NCBI GenBank assembly: GCA_963756185.1
Contig: CAVWMS010000004.1
Coordinates: 1 to 64,000, forward strand
Length of the DNA: 64,000 bases
Reading direction: 5' to 3'
Source: DATAXI01 sp963756185
GTDB lineage: Bacteria > Verrucomicrobiota > Verrucomicrobiia > Chthoniobacterales > Chthoniobacteraceae
Of the stretch, positions 26,558-35,547 are shown in pieces. Position 1 is the first letter of the stretch. Each line of letters starts with the position of its first letter. The translations under genes and the position numbers were made by a program. The notes beneath the pieces are model-generated. The model ran no database searches, was not told where the DNA came from, and saw only the letters and a program-made list of their open reading frames with translations.

Positions 26558-28552
26558 TCACACTATCTCGACCGGGCACTTGGGGAGGGCGCGGAGGAAG
26601 GCTTCGCCGTAGGATTTGGTGAGGATGCGGGGATCGAGGATGACGACGATGCCGGTGTCCTGTTTTGTGCGGATGAGGCGGCCTACGCCCTGGCGCAACT
26701 TGAGGATGGCCTCGGGGAGCGAATATTCGCGGAAGGGGTCGCCGCCGCGCTCCTCGATGGATTCGAGCCGGGCCTCGATGAGCGGGTGATCCGGGACGGC
26801 GAACGGGAGGCGGGTGATGATGACATTTGAGAGGGCTTCGCCGGGGACATCGACGCCCGACCAGAAGCTCTCGGTGCCGAAGAGGACGGCGCGCTCGCCG
26901 CGCTTGAACTCGTCGATGAGCCGGTGCCGCGGCAGACCCTGGCCCTGGACGAGCAGGTTCCAGCCGGCTTTCTTGAATGGGGCGGCCAGTTTTTCGGCGA
27001 GCGATTGGAGCATGCGATGACTGGTGAAGAGAACGAAGGCGCGCCCGCGCGACATTTCGACGAAATGCCCGACGTTCTTCGCGAGCTCCGCGTCGAAAGC
27101 GGCGTCGCGGGGGTCGGGCATCTTGCGGGTGATGTAGAGCTTCATCTGGCGCTCGTAATCGAACGGGCTGCCGATTTGCAGCGCGCGGATTTCGTCGCCG
27201 TCGGCGCCGACGCGATTGCGGAAATAGGCGAGGCCGCCGGATGCCTCGCGGTCGGCGACGGCAAGGGTGGCGCTGGTGAGGATCGAGCACTGGGAATCGC
27301 GAAAGAGGAGCGGACGGAGGCAGGCGGCGACGTCCACGGGAGCGCTGTGGAGCGAGAGGAGGTTTTTGCCCGATTTTTCGACCCAATAGACGGTGCTCTC
27401 GGAGGATTGGGAGAGGAAATCGGCGAGGGCGAGGCGCGCTTCGCGAACGCGCCGGCCCATGTCCTGAACCTCGGCCTTCATGGTCTCATCCTCGATGCCG
27501 CGCACTACGGTGACGATGAGTTGCTGGAGGCTTGCCAGTTTTTCCGTGAGCGTGTCCGGGACGAAATCGGGGTTGCGGACGCGGCACTCGCGCCCCTTGC
27601 GGAAATCGGCCTTGGTCTCGACCTGCTTGAAGAAGCTCTCGACGTCGTCGAGCAGCGCGGCGATCTCGCGGACGCCGCCGGCATTGCGCAGGAGGGTGAA
27701 GAGGCCTTTCTTCGAGCGGGGATTGTAGAGGCGCTGGAGGGCGAAGCGGAGGCCGTATTGCGAGACACCGAGGCCGATGTGGCGCGAGGCGACGGTCTCG
27801 ATGGTGTGGGCTTCGTCGAAGATCACGAAGTCGTTTGCGAACAGATAGCCGCCGGCGGGTTGCTCGGATTGCGCGAGGCCGATCAGGTTTACGAAAAAAA
27901 GCGTGTGATTGAGGACTAGGAGATCGGCGGCGACAAAGCGTTTGCGGGCCTGCTGGTAAAAGCAGCGCTGGTTCTGGCCGCAGAGCTTGGCGGTGCAGAG
28001 GTGCTGCTCGCTGCAAACCTGGGACCAGACGTGCGGATCGGGCTCGACGGTGAAATCGCTAAGCGTGCCGTCTTTTGTCGTGAAGCTCCACTCGCGGATG
28101 CGCTGGAGTTCCGCGGCCTCGGGGCCGGTGAAGAGCTCCGAGACGTGCTGGAGGGCGCGCTCGAGGCGCGTGGCGCAAAGGTAATTCTGCCGGCCTTTCC
28201 AGAGAGCGGCCTCGAATTCGACCGGGAGGATTTTTTGGACAATGGGGATGTCCTTGTAGATGAGCTGCTCCTGGAGATTGATGGTGTGGGTGGAGACGAG
28301 TGCCTTGCGCTTGTTCTCGACGGCGAAGAGGACCGCCGGAACGAGATAGGCGAGCGATTTGCCGACGCCGGTGCCGGCCTCGACGACCTGGTGGGCGCCA
28401 TCCTCGAGGGCGCGGGCGACGGCGACGGCCATCTGCTGCTGCTCGGGGCGGTACTCGAAATTCTTTGCCTTCGACAGGAGGCCGCCGGGGGCGAACATGT
28501 CGCCGACGCGGGAAACGAAGTCGCTGGGGATTTGCTCGCGGAAGGCGATCAT
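26558..28552 (-). CDS. dinG: DinG/XPD-family ATP-dependent DNA helicase
   Basis: This 664-residue superfamily 2 helicase has Walker A EAGTGVGKSLAY (about residues 58-69) and Walker B DEAH (VIFDEAHTIE). Four Cys of an iron-sulphur cluster fall in YLCATRL, VCSEQHLCTAKLCG and related positions. C-terminal motifs include VLFTSHRML, GTESFWSGVDVPGEAL and QGVGRLIRTKQD. DinG unwinds DNA 5'-3', including R-loops and forked structures, in repair. The frame is intact, and a copied 5' fragment lies at 22516-22690. No partner gene is adjacent. Confidence 0.85.
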   Translation of the reverse strand: MIAFREQIPSDFVSRVGDMFAPGGLLSKAKNFEYRPEQQQMAVAVARALEDGAHQVVEAGTGVGKSLAYLVPAVLFAVENKRKALVSTHTINLQEQLIYKDIPIVQKILPVEFEAALWKGRQNYLCATRLERALQHVSELFTGPEAAELQRIREWSFTTKDGTLSDFTVEPDPHVWSQVCSEQHLCTAKLCGQNQRCFYQQARKRFVAADLLVLNHTLFFVNLIGLAQSEQPAGGYLFANDFVIFDEAHTIETVASRHIGLGVSQYGLRFALQRLYNPRSKKGLFTLLRNAGGVREIAALLDDVESFFKQVETKADFRKGRECRVRNPDFVPDTLTEKLASLQQLIVTVVRGIEDETMKAEVQDMGRRVREARLALADFLSQSSESTVYWVEKSGKNLLSLHSAPVDVAACLRPLLFRDSQCSILTSATLAVADREASGGLAYFRNRVGADGDEIRALQIGSPFDYERQMKLYITRKMPDPRDAAFDAELAKNVGHFVEMSRGRAFVLFTSHRMLQSLAEKLAAPFKKAGWNLLVQGQGLPRHRLIDEFKRGERAVLFGTESFWSGVDVPGEALSNVIITRLPFAVPDHPLIEARLESIEERGGDPFREYSLPEAILKLRQGVGRLIRTKQDTGIVVILDPRILTKSYGEAFLRALPKCPVEIV

Positions 28553-28706
28553 GGGTGGAGGAGCGTAGATGGGAATGGGGGCGGATGCACGCTAGAGGCT
28601 GTCCGAAAAGTAGTCGAGGGTTGCGAGAGTCTGCGGGGCTGAATAGCCGTAGGGCGCCTTCCCAGCGGGGCTTGGCAAGGGCGCTGAATCGTGGCAGAAT
28701 TCGTTC

Positions 28707-28943
28707 ATGTCAACGCTCACCATTCATTTGCCGGATCCGCTCGATGCCACGCTTGCCGAGCGAGCGAAGGCATCTGGAGCACAGTCGAAGGAAGAGTATT
28801 TGCTGAGCCTTGTGGAGTCCGACTGCGCTGCAGGCGCGCTGGAAAACGTGCTGGCGGAGCGATTGGCCGGGCCGTTCGCGCTGCTGGAGCCAGACTGGAG
28901 AGATCGTGTGCGGAGCAAAGCGGCTGAACGCGCGAAGGCGTGA
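28707..28943 (+). CDS. Ribbon-helix-helix-type antitoxin (ParD-like)
   Basis: This 78-residue protein begins MSTLTIHLPDPLDATLAERA and continues as a helical protein with a charged C-terminus. This fits ribbon-helix-helix (ParD/CopG) antitoxins. The stop overlaps the GTG start of the downstream parE frame (GTGA). The antitoxin is intact while its toxin carries a MITE insertion. Confidence 0.65.
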   Translation: MSTLTIHLPDPLDATLAERAKASGAQSKEEYLLSLVESDCAAGALENVLAERLAGPFALLEPDWRDRVRSKAAERAKA

Positions 28944-29429
28944 GGATCGAGCGGCATCCGGCGGTCATCGGGGATGACTTGCCGGGCATCTACGCCTACG
29001 TCGCACGTGACGATGCGGCAGCCGCCGAGCGTGTGCTTGACGCGGTGGCGGAGACGTTCGCAAAGATCGCCGTGCAGCCTGAGTGCGGCATTGCTTATCC
29101 GTCGCGGAATCCCGAAATGAAGGGCGCGCGGATGCTGCCGGTCACAGGTTTTAACCCGAATTCCGAAGTTGATCGGGGCGATCTGGCGCAATCTGCTGGC
29201 CGCGAGTGCCATTCGTCGGACCTCACCGTATCTTTCAGATACGCTTCGGTCCTCCTCATGTCATCGCGACTCAGCATCTTGCACCATCTCATCCCCTCCA
29301 ACATCGGAGTTCGGGTTTAATAACTACCTGGTTTTTTACCGGATTGAGTCGGATGCGGTTCGCATTCTCTATGTGGTTCACGGCGCGCGGCACCTGCCGC
29401 GGTTATTCTGGCGGAAGCGCCGGGATTAG
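28940..29429 (+). pseudogene. ParE/RelE-family toxin interrupted by a 161-bp foldback element
   Basis: The frame starts at the GTG at 28940 (RIERHPAVIGDDLPGIYAYV, AERVLDAVAETFAKIA). It is cut after LPVTGF by a foldback element at 29155-29315. The downstream half (NNYLVFYRIESDAVRILYVV, HLPRLFWRKRRD) ends at 29429. Removing the element plus one TTTAA copy restores one continuous ParE frame of about 108 residues. ParE toxins inhibit gyrase; RelE relatives cut mRNA. As sequenced, the toxin is probably inactive. Confidence 0.8.
29155..29315. mobile_element. 161-bp foldback MITE with TTTAA duplications
   Basis: The ends read CCCGAA(T/C)TCCGA. The two halves are imperfect reverse complements along almost the whole element, with a tight hairpin at the centre (CGTATC-TTTCA-GATACG near 29227-29243). 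Flanking TTTAA occurs at 29150-29154 and 29316-29320. Excision restores the parE reading frame exactly, which supports a recent insertion. Confidence 0.75.
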
Positions 29430-29438
29430 GCAGCGGCC

Positions 29439-29519
29439 GGGTTCATGTGAATGTGAAAGTGTAGGTGCAAGTAGACGCTGGCGCGCGGGTGGGGCGCCGG
29501 TGGCTGCGCTTCGACTTGG
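29439..29519. repeat. ~80-bp direct repeat, copy 1 (copy 2 at 31318-31397)
   Basis: Both copies start GGGTTCANGTGAA and include ACGCTGGCGCGCGGGTG. They flank the tandem NlpC/P60-like genes and the cupin gene. No function is apparent, but the pair could mark an inserted or mobile block. Confidence 0.55.
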
Positions 29520-29608
29520 TACTAGGGTGAAACCCTCGGGGAGGGATCAGTGGGTTGACTGATGGAAGCGGATTGACTCGATGGACCCGTCGCGTAGAAT
29601 CCGCACCC

Positions 29609-30121
29609 GTGCGACGCCCAGCCTTTACACTCCTCATTGTTGCCGCCGCGCTCGGGTTCGGGCGCCTGGCGGCACGCGCGAACGATTCGCTGTATGACCC
29701 CGGCACGGCGACGACGCCGGATTTTGTGGTGCGGCATTTTCTGGGGCCGAAATCGAGCCACATCCATTACGACGCGCGAATGATCCGCGCGGCGCAAATC
29801 GCGATGAGCCGGGCTTATTCGCGGCCGACGTGGCGGTGCTGGCATTTTGTGAAGGATGCGCTGGTGGAGGCGCAGGTGGTGGATTCGCGGCCCACGAGCC
29901 CGTGGGCGAAGGAGGCGGGGGTCGAGCTGTGCAGACGCTATGGGTTCGTGAAGCTGCCGGTGCGCAACCCGATGAAGGCGCCGGTGGGGGCGGTGCTGGT
30001 GTATGGAGGGCCGGACGCGGGGCATGTGGAGATTCGGACGGCGACGGGGTTCGTGAGCGATTTCATTTCGCCGACGCCTTATCCGCGCCCGTTCCTGGGG
30101 GCTTACGTGAAGCCGTCGTAG
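29609..30121 (+). CDS. Exported NlpC/P60-like hydrolase (paralogue 1)
   Basis: With the GTG at 29609 the protein is 170 residues. It has a signal peptide (RRPAFTLLIVAAALGFGRLA) and a papain-like core. The candidate catalytic Cys is in TWRCWHFVKDAL, and the His in DAGHVEIRTATGFVSDFI. NlpC/P60 and CHAP enzymes cut peptidoglycan peptides or similar amide bonds outside the cell. The next gene is a close paralogue. I chose the GTG start because the signal peptide begins right after it; an ATG-less longer frame starts at 29555. Confidence 0.7.
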   Translation: MRRPAFTLLIVAAALGFGRLAARANDSLYDPGTATTPDFVVRHFLGPKSSHIHYDARMIRAAQIAMSRAYSRPTWRCWHFVKDALVEAQVVDSRPTSPWAKEAGVELCRRYGFVKLPVRNPMKAPVGAVLVYGGPDAGHVEIRTATGFVSDFISPTPYPRPFLGAYVKPS

Positions 30122-30207
30122 CGGGCTGTCCGTTTTCTCCCTGTTCGAATAAATTTTGTTGACGCACCGCACCCGTTTTCTATTCTTCCGCGCCGTTTCC
30201 CTGGCTG

Positions 30208-30777
30208 ATGAAATCCCGAACCCTTCAGCTCATGTTTGCGTTTTGTGTCCTGGCGGTGGCAATGCCGCGCAGTTCGCAAGGGGGAGTCGTGGCTACATAT
30301 TCGTACACGCAGTCGCTGTACGATGACCGGTCGGCGGAGTCGCTGTACGATGGGCGGACGGCGCAGACGGTGGGGCCGCAGTTGCAAACGATTTTCGGGC
30401 CGAAGTCGGGCCATATCCGGTACGACCGGCGGATGATCGCGGCGGCGGAGATCGCCGCGGAGCGGGCGCACAGGCATTCGACGGAGCAATGCTGGCATTC
30501 GGTGAAGAACGCGCTGGTGGATGCGCAGGTGATAGCCACGCGGCCCACGACGGAGTATGCGAAGGAGGCGGGCAACGAGCTGGAGTACAAATACGGGTTC
30601 ACGAAGATTCGGGTGACCTCGCCCTTCGATGCGCCGATTGGGGCGGTGCTGGTGTACGGCGGGCGCGGAGCGGGCCACGTGGAGATTCGGACCGCGACCG
30701 GATTCGTGAGCGATTTCATTTCCTTGACCCCCTCGCCGCGGCCGCTGCTGGGGGTTTACGTCAAGCGCTCGTCGTAG
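30208..30777 (+). CDS. Exported NlpC/P60-like hydrolase (paralogue 2)
   Basis: The 189-residue protein has a signal peptide (MKSRTLQLMFAFCVLAVAMP), an inserted short repeat (QSLYDDRSAESLYDGR), and the same core as its neighbour: Cys in TEQCWHSVKNAL and His in AGHVEIRTATGFVSDFI. The genes are 86 bases apart and clearly arose by duplication. They probably act on cell-wall or other extracellular amide bonds. The Tyr-rich inserted repeat is unique to this copy. Confidence 0.75.
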   Translation: MKSRTLQLMFAFCVLAVAMPRSSQGGVVATYSYTQSLYDDRSAESLYDGRTAQTVGPQLQTIFGPKSGHIRYDRRMIAAAEIAAERAHRHSTEQCWHSVKNALVDAQVIATRPTTEYAKEAGNELEYKYGFTKIRVTSPFDAPIGAVLVYGGRGAGHVEIRTATGFVSDFISLTPSPRPLLGVYVKRSS

Positions 30778-30835
30778 AGCAAGGGGGCTGCCGCAGGCAG
30801 GTTCGTTTGAAATGCCCCGTCGCGGGGCGGATACC

Positions 30836-31270
30836 ATGAGAACGCTCTCAGTCGCCGGAGACCGCGTGACGATCCTGCTGGAGGGGAGCGATACCGGGGG
30901 GGCGTATACGGTGATCGAGACTTTGACGCCGCCGGGGGCGGGTCCGCCGCCGCATCTTCATCACCGGGAGGAGGAGCGATTTCTTTTGATCAGCGGGGAG
31001 CTGACCTTCCATCTGGGCGGCGAGGCAAGGGTGCTGAAGGCGGGCGATACGATCATTGGGCCGCGCGGGATCGCGCACCATTTTGTGAATACGGGGGCGA
31101 GCGACGCGATTTTTGTGGTGGTGATCGTGCCGGCGGGGATCGAGCATTTTTTCGATGGGGCGGGGATGCCGTTGCCCGGGCGGGAGGCGCGGCCGATTCC
31201 GTTTACGCCGGGGGATGGGCCGCGGCTGCTGGCGGCGGCGAAGGTGCATGGGATCGAGATTTTGATTTGA
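30836..31270 (+). CDS. Cupin-domain protein
   Basis: This 144-residue single-domain cupin has metal-ligand residues in PPHLHHREEERFLLISGE and the second His in GIAHHFVNTGASD. Cupins of this size can be enzymes or sensors and the substrate cannot be deduced. It follows the NlpC/P60-like gene by about 60 bases on the same strand. The start ATG at 30836 is chosen because the conserved region begins directly after it. Confidence 0.75.
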   Translation: MRTLSVAGDRVTILLEGSDTGGAYTVIETLTPPGAGPPPHLHHREEERFLLISGELTFHLGGEARVLKAGDTIIGPRGIAHHFVNTGASDAIFVVVIVPAGIEHFFDGAGMPLPGREARPIPFTPGDGPRLLAAAKVHGIEILI

Positions 31271-31317
31271 GAACAGTCTAAAAAACAGTGCAGCCGTGGC
31301 TTCCGGGAGGCAACGGC

Positions 31318-31397
31318 GGGTTCAGGTGAAGGTGAAAGAGTAAGTGCATGTACACGCTGGCGCGCGGGTGAGGCGCCGACGGCTGCATTTCAATTTG
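31318..31397. repeat. ~80-bp direct repeat, copy 2
   Basis: This is the partner of the repeat at 29439-29519 (see that entry). It lies just before the end of the first GH27 gene. Confidence 0.55.
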
Positions 31398-31404
31398 AAA
31401 CGTC

Positions 31405-34400
31405 CTACGATCCTGAAACCACCAGTTGCAGGAAGCGATGGGGCTGGGAGGTGATGGGAGTGTTGTCTACGGCGGTTACGGCGCCGCTGTTATCGGTGAC
31501 GGTGGCGCCGGTTTGCGTCCAGGAGTTTCCGCCGGCGGCCCGGGTGGCGAGCGTGGTCCAATTGACGAGGTCATCCGATGCCTCGATGTAATAGGTGATG
31601 TCCGAGGCGGAGAGGTTGCGGTTGAATTGGAGTTCGAGCGCGCCGCCGGAAATGGAGAGCAGCGGCAGGCCGGTTTGGGAACTGACCTTCGGGTTCATGC
31701 CGAGGGCGTACTTGATGAGGTTGACAACGCCATCGCCGGCGGGGTTGGCCTGGTCGGCGGCGTTGCCGGTGTTCTCGGCAATGTCGAAATATTGGAGGCG
31801 CCAGCTCTGGATGGGTGTCGCGGTCACGATGACGGCGAAGGTCCCGTCAGTGACCAGCGTGCCGTCGCTGACGAGCAGGCTGACGGTGCCGCTTCCGATT
31901 TGCTCGGCGCCCGGCGTGACGGTGACGGTGCGGGTGGCGCCGGTGCCAGTGAGGGCGAGGCCGCTGGTGGGGAGCAACAGTGCGCTGGATGAGGTGCCGG
32001 TGACGGTGAGGTCAGCGGCGGGCGTCACGGCATCGCCTACGGTGAAGGAAAGCGGGCCGGCGCTGCTATCGACATCGATGCTCTGGCCGGCGGGAGCGGC
32101 GACGGTGGGCGGGCCGTTGACGTAAACGAGGAATGATTGGGTGTAGGTGTCCGCGCCGCTGACGAGGGTGAGCGTCACGGAGGAGGTGCCGGTCTGGCCG
32201 GGGAAGGGCGTGACGGCAACGCTGCGGTCGGCGGCGAAGGTCAAGCCGGTGCCGGAGTCCGAGCCGCTGAGCATGTCGTAAGTCGAAACGCCCAAGAGGT
32301 TTGCGACGTTGTCGTGGGCGGTGGACATCAGGCCCTCGATGTAGCTGCTGCCGGTGGTGTAGAGGCTGACCTGCGCGGTGCCGCTCATCTGGACCCATGT
32401 GCCCGGCGTGCCGTTGTTATCGGGGGCGTAATAGGCGGTGAAATTGCTGCCGGATTTGGCCAGGCTGAGCCAGACGGGAGGCTCGACCCCGACGGTGTTT
32501 TGAATCTGGGCCGCGCTGGCACCGGTGGTGGAACGATACTGGAACGCCACGCCGTTCTCGGCCGAGACGAGCATGTAGGCGAAGGCGGCATTCGAGGCCG
32601 TGCCCGAGCGCATCATGACGCCGGCCTTGCACCAGGTATTGACCGTGCCGACAGTGGTGACGCGGCAGGTCAACTGGCCGTCGCCGCTCACGTTTTGATA
32701 GAGGATCTGGCCGGCGTCGGCGGTGCCGTAAATATCCGCGCCGCTGGCCCATTGGGTGATGACCTGGCCAGGAATGGAGTTGCCCGCGGCGTCGACTGAA
32801 CCAACGTCGGTGTTGCTCCATGGGTTGCTCGCGGAAGTGATGACGATGTCATCGTTGGGAAGCAGCGAAGGATTCGAGGAATTGGCAACGACATCGAGGG
32901 TGCCGGTGCCGCTGACCATGAGCGGAATCCCGCTGGCGGTGTGGCTTTCATCGACGTAAACCGTGTCGAGCGGCGACATTGCCAGGTCGGGATCGCCGCC
33001 CGAGCCGCTTACGTTGACCAAAAAGCTGCTGGGGGCAAGGTTCACGCCATCGCCGCAGTCCGCGACCACCACGCCGCTGCCGTTCTGGTTCGCCGCCGGC
33101 GTGATGGTGAGGCTGCGAATGGTGCCGGTGCCGCTCCAGGTGAGGCCGCTCGAGGGAAAAAGGGCGGTGTTGTTCGAGCTGGCGCTCATGGTGAGGATGT
33201 AGGGCTCGACCCGCGAGTCGCCAATGGTGAAGGGAATGGTGACGCTGGAATTGGTGGTGATGGATTGGGTTGTCGTCGAGCTGATGGAGGGCAGGTAAAC
33301 CCAGATGGGGAATGCGCTCCACGAAGTCTCGATGCCGTCCTTCACTGCAAGAATGATGGTCGCGGTGCCGCCGGTGTCGTTTGTCGGCGTCACGGTGACG
33401 GTTCGGTTGCTGCCGGAGCCGCCGATGGAGATATCGGCTGTGGGGACGAGGGTGTTGTTGGTCGAGGTGGCGCTGACCACCAGCGACCCGATGGAAGCGG
33501 AGGTCGAGCCAATGGTAAACGAGAGCGGCCCGACGGTCTGGCCCTCGCTGACCATCTGCCACGGGAAAGATGAGATGGTTGGGGCGGTGTCAACGACCAC
33601 GCCGAACGAATTGGTGGCCGTGCTGACGCCGTCGCTGACACTCGTGGTAACGGTGCAGGAGCCGGTCTGGTTGGGAGTGGGGGTGACGGTGAGGATCCAG
33701 TTTGCGCCGCTGCCGCTGAGGGAGAGGCCGCTTTGCTGGATAAGCACGGGATTTGAGGAAGTGGCAGTCACGACCTCTGTGCTGAGCGCGGCCTGGGAAT
33801 CGGTGACAGTCAGGTAAAGGGGAACGCTGGAGGAATTGGGAGCGATGGTCTGTGTGACCACAGTCGAGATCATCAATTCTGGAAAGATGCGGACCAACTG
33901 GGTGTCGCCGGCGGGAACGGTGTAGGAGTAGGAGCCGTTGAATACGCCCTGGCTCTGCTGGCGCCAGAGATCGACCACGGTCTGGTTGCCGGAGATGCCG
34001 AGCTCGGACCAGGTTGCGGTGGCGTTGGATGAAGCGGCGCTGCCTGTATTGACGAGAGCCACGGCAATGGAACCGTCCTCGAGGTGCTTTTCATAAACGC
34101 AGAAAGAGCCGGTGGTGATGGTGCCAGCCACGGGCACGGCCTGGTTGCCCAATGCGTCCTGGTCGAGGGCGATGACTTCGGCATTGGTGCAGAGACTCAA
34201 CTCGAACGACCCGATGTTGGTCATGTTCGTGCCGAGCAGGAGCGGCGCCTCGAGCATGCACCACATGCTGATGTGGGTGGTCTCCTCGTTGTCCGTCATG
34301 CCGCCGTTGCCGATTTCGAGCATGTCGGGATCGCTCCAATGGCCGGGGCCGGCGTAGGGAGCCCATGCGGCGGCGTCGCTGATTTCAGTGATCATGCGCG

Positions 34401-35430
34401 ACCAACTGTCGCTGATGTCGCCGTCGGTACGGTAGGAGTTCGCCACCTGGTCCAGCGATTGCACATTGCTGATGGGAGTGCTGTTCGAGAGGCTGAAAAT
34501 GATGTCGCGCCCGCTGGCCGCCAGCGTGTTGTACATCAGCGTGGTCTCGGGCAACTCGATCGGGTTCCAGTCGTACTTCAAATAATCGATGCCCCATTGC
34601 GCCCACTGCGTGACGTCGTTTTGCACGAAGCTGTAACGGCAGACCGCCCATGGAACCAGGTTGTCGTTGAGCAACTCAGGATTGGTGTCGTGAACCCATG
34701 TGCCCTGGGGGTTTTCAGCGGTCTCGGCGGGGTGTCCGCCATAGGATTGCGCCCACGGCGAGGAGTAGATGCCGCACTTGAGGCCCATGGCGTGCAACTG
34801 GGCGTACATCGACGCGATGGTCGGGAATGTCGAGGTGTCGCCGGTTAGGGCATTCAGGGTGCCGCTGCGCGCCCCCTGCCAGGTGTCGTCGCAGTTGACG
34901 TAGCTCCAGCCGTACTTGGTCAGGTTGTCATTGACGAAGGCGCTGCCGGTGGCCAGCAGATCGGATTCGGTGACACCGCTGCCGAAGGCGTTCCAACTGT
35001 TCCAGCCCATGGCGGGGGTGAGCGAGATGGTGGGACCGCAGACGATGCGAAAGGACCGCTGCGCGGTGCCGTAGCTGTTCGACGCGGTCAGCGTCGTCAT
35101 GTAGGTGCCGGCAGTGCTGATGGTGCCGGTGATTTCACCGGTGCCGGCGTTGATCGAAATGCCGGCGGGCAGCGAATTGGCGCTGTAGGTCATCGGTGAA
35201 GAGCCGGTGACCGGGACGTAATAGAGGAAGAGGTTTCCCGGGCGGACACCGAAGACGTCGGGGCCGTTGATGATCGGGTAGGCCGGGGCTGGTGGCGTCA
35301 GGATCTGGCCGTGGGCGGCCAGCGAGACGGCGAGGGAGCAGACTGCAAAGAGCAGGAGCCTCGGGAGGAATAAGGGGACGCGACGCGAAACGACGGCGCG
35401 ACGGCGCTTGGGATGGTGCTGGGGGCGCAA
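31405..35430 (-). CDS. Exported GH27-type alpha-galactosidase with Ig-like domains (GH27-1)
   Basis: The 1341-residue protein has a signal peptide (LLLFAVCSLAVSLAAHG), a putative Ig domain (He_PIG type, about 45-125), and the GH27 catalytic barrel. The barrel carries TPAMGWNSWNAFGSGV, the nucleophile in YLKYDWN and the acid/base in TDGDISDSW. Several beta-sandwich and cadherin-like repeats follow, then a laminin-G/DUF1349-like sandwich (about 900-1100) and the C-terminal module ending in TSQPHRFLQLVVSGS. GH27 enzymes release alpha-galactose or related sugars. It is extracellular and cell-surface attached by inference from the shared C-terminal module. The start appears to be a TTG at 35430, since its paralogue has the same LRPQHHP codon context. 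It is the first of three paralogues. Confidence 0.85.
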   Translation of the reverse strand: MRPQHHPKRRRAVVSRRVPLFLPRLLLFAVCSLAVSLAAHGQILTPPAPAYPIINGPDVFGVRPGNLFLYYVPVTGSSPMTYSANSLPAGISINAGTGEITGTISTAGTYMTTLTASNSYGTAQRSFRIVCGPTISLTPAMGWNSWNAFGSGVTESDLLATGSAFVNDNLTKYGWSYVNCDDTWQGARSGTLNALTGDTSTFPTIASMYAQLHAMGLKCGIYSSPWAQSYGGHPAETAENPQGTWVHDTNPELLNDNLVPWAVCRYSFVQNDVTQWAQWGIDYLKYDWNPIELPETTLMYNTLAASGRDIIFSLSNSTPISNVQSLDQVANSYRTDGDISDSWSRMITEISDAAAWAPYAGPGHWSDPDMLEIGNGGMTDNEETTHISMWCMLEAPLLLGTNMTNIGSFELSLCTNAEVIALDQDALGNQAVPVAGTITTGSFCVYEKHLEDGSIAVALVNTGSAASSNATATWSELGISGNQTVVDLWRQQSQGVFNGSYSYTVPAGDTQLVRIFPELMISTVVTQTIAPNSSSVPLYLTVTDSQAALSTEVVTATSSNPVLIQQSGLSLSGSGANWILTVTPTPNQTGSCTVTTSVSDGVSTATNSFGVVVDTAPTISSFPWQMVSEGQTVGPLSFTIGSTSASIGSLVVSATSTNNTLVPTADISIGGSGSNRTVTVTPTNDTGGTATIILAVKDGIETSWSAFPIWVYLPSISSTTTQSITTNSSVTIPFTIGDSRVEPYILTMSASSNNTALFPSSGLTWSGTGTIRSLTITPAANQNGSGVVVADCGDGVNLAPSSFLVNVSGSGGDPDLAMSPLDTVYVDESHTASGIPLMVSGTGTLDVVANSSNPSLLPNDDIVITSASNPWSNTDVGSVDAAGNSIPGQVITQWASGADIYGTADAGQILYQNVSGDGQLTCRVTTVGTVNTWCKAGVMMRSGTASNAAFAYMLVSAENGVAFQYRSTTGASAAQIQNTVGVEPPVWLSLAKSGSNFTAYYAPDNNGTPGTWVQMSGTAQVSLYTTGSSYIEGLMSTAHDNVANLLGVSTYDMLSGSDSGTGLTFAADRSVAVTPFPGQTGTSSVTLTLVSGADTYTQSFLVYVNGPPTVAAPAGQSIDVDSSAGPLSFTVGDAVTPAADLTVTGTSSSALLLPTSGLALTGTGATRTVTVTPGAEQIGSGTVSLLVSDGTLVTDGTFAVIVTATPIQSWRLQYFDIAENTGNAADQANPAGDGVVNLIKYALGMNPKVSSQTGLPLLSISGGALELQFNRNLSASDITYYIEASDDLVNWTTLATRAAGGNSWTQTGATVTDNSGAVTAVDNTPITSQPHRFLQLVVSGS

Positions 35431-35547
35431 GTTATGCAGGGGTTGGTTGGGGCACCCTGTTGATATATCGTAAGAGAGCAGGCCGAGGGGCGCAATTCTT
35501 ATATGCGCGCACCGCCCAAAGCGGCGTTTTTGAATGTCCCGGGCCGG

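Noticed and set aside
30103..30837. Long minus-strand frame across the tandem NlpC/P60 genes
   Set aside because: Basic, repetitive translation opposite two genes with clear signal peptides and catalytic motifs.
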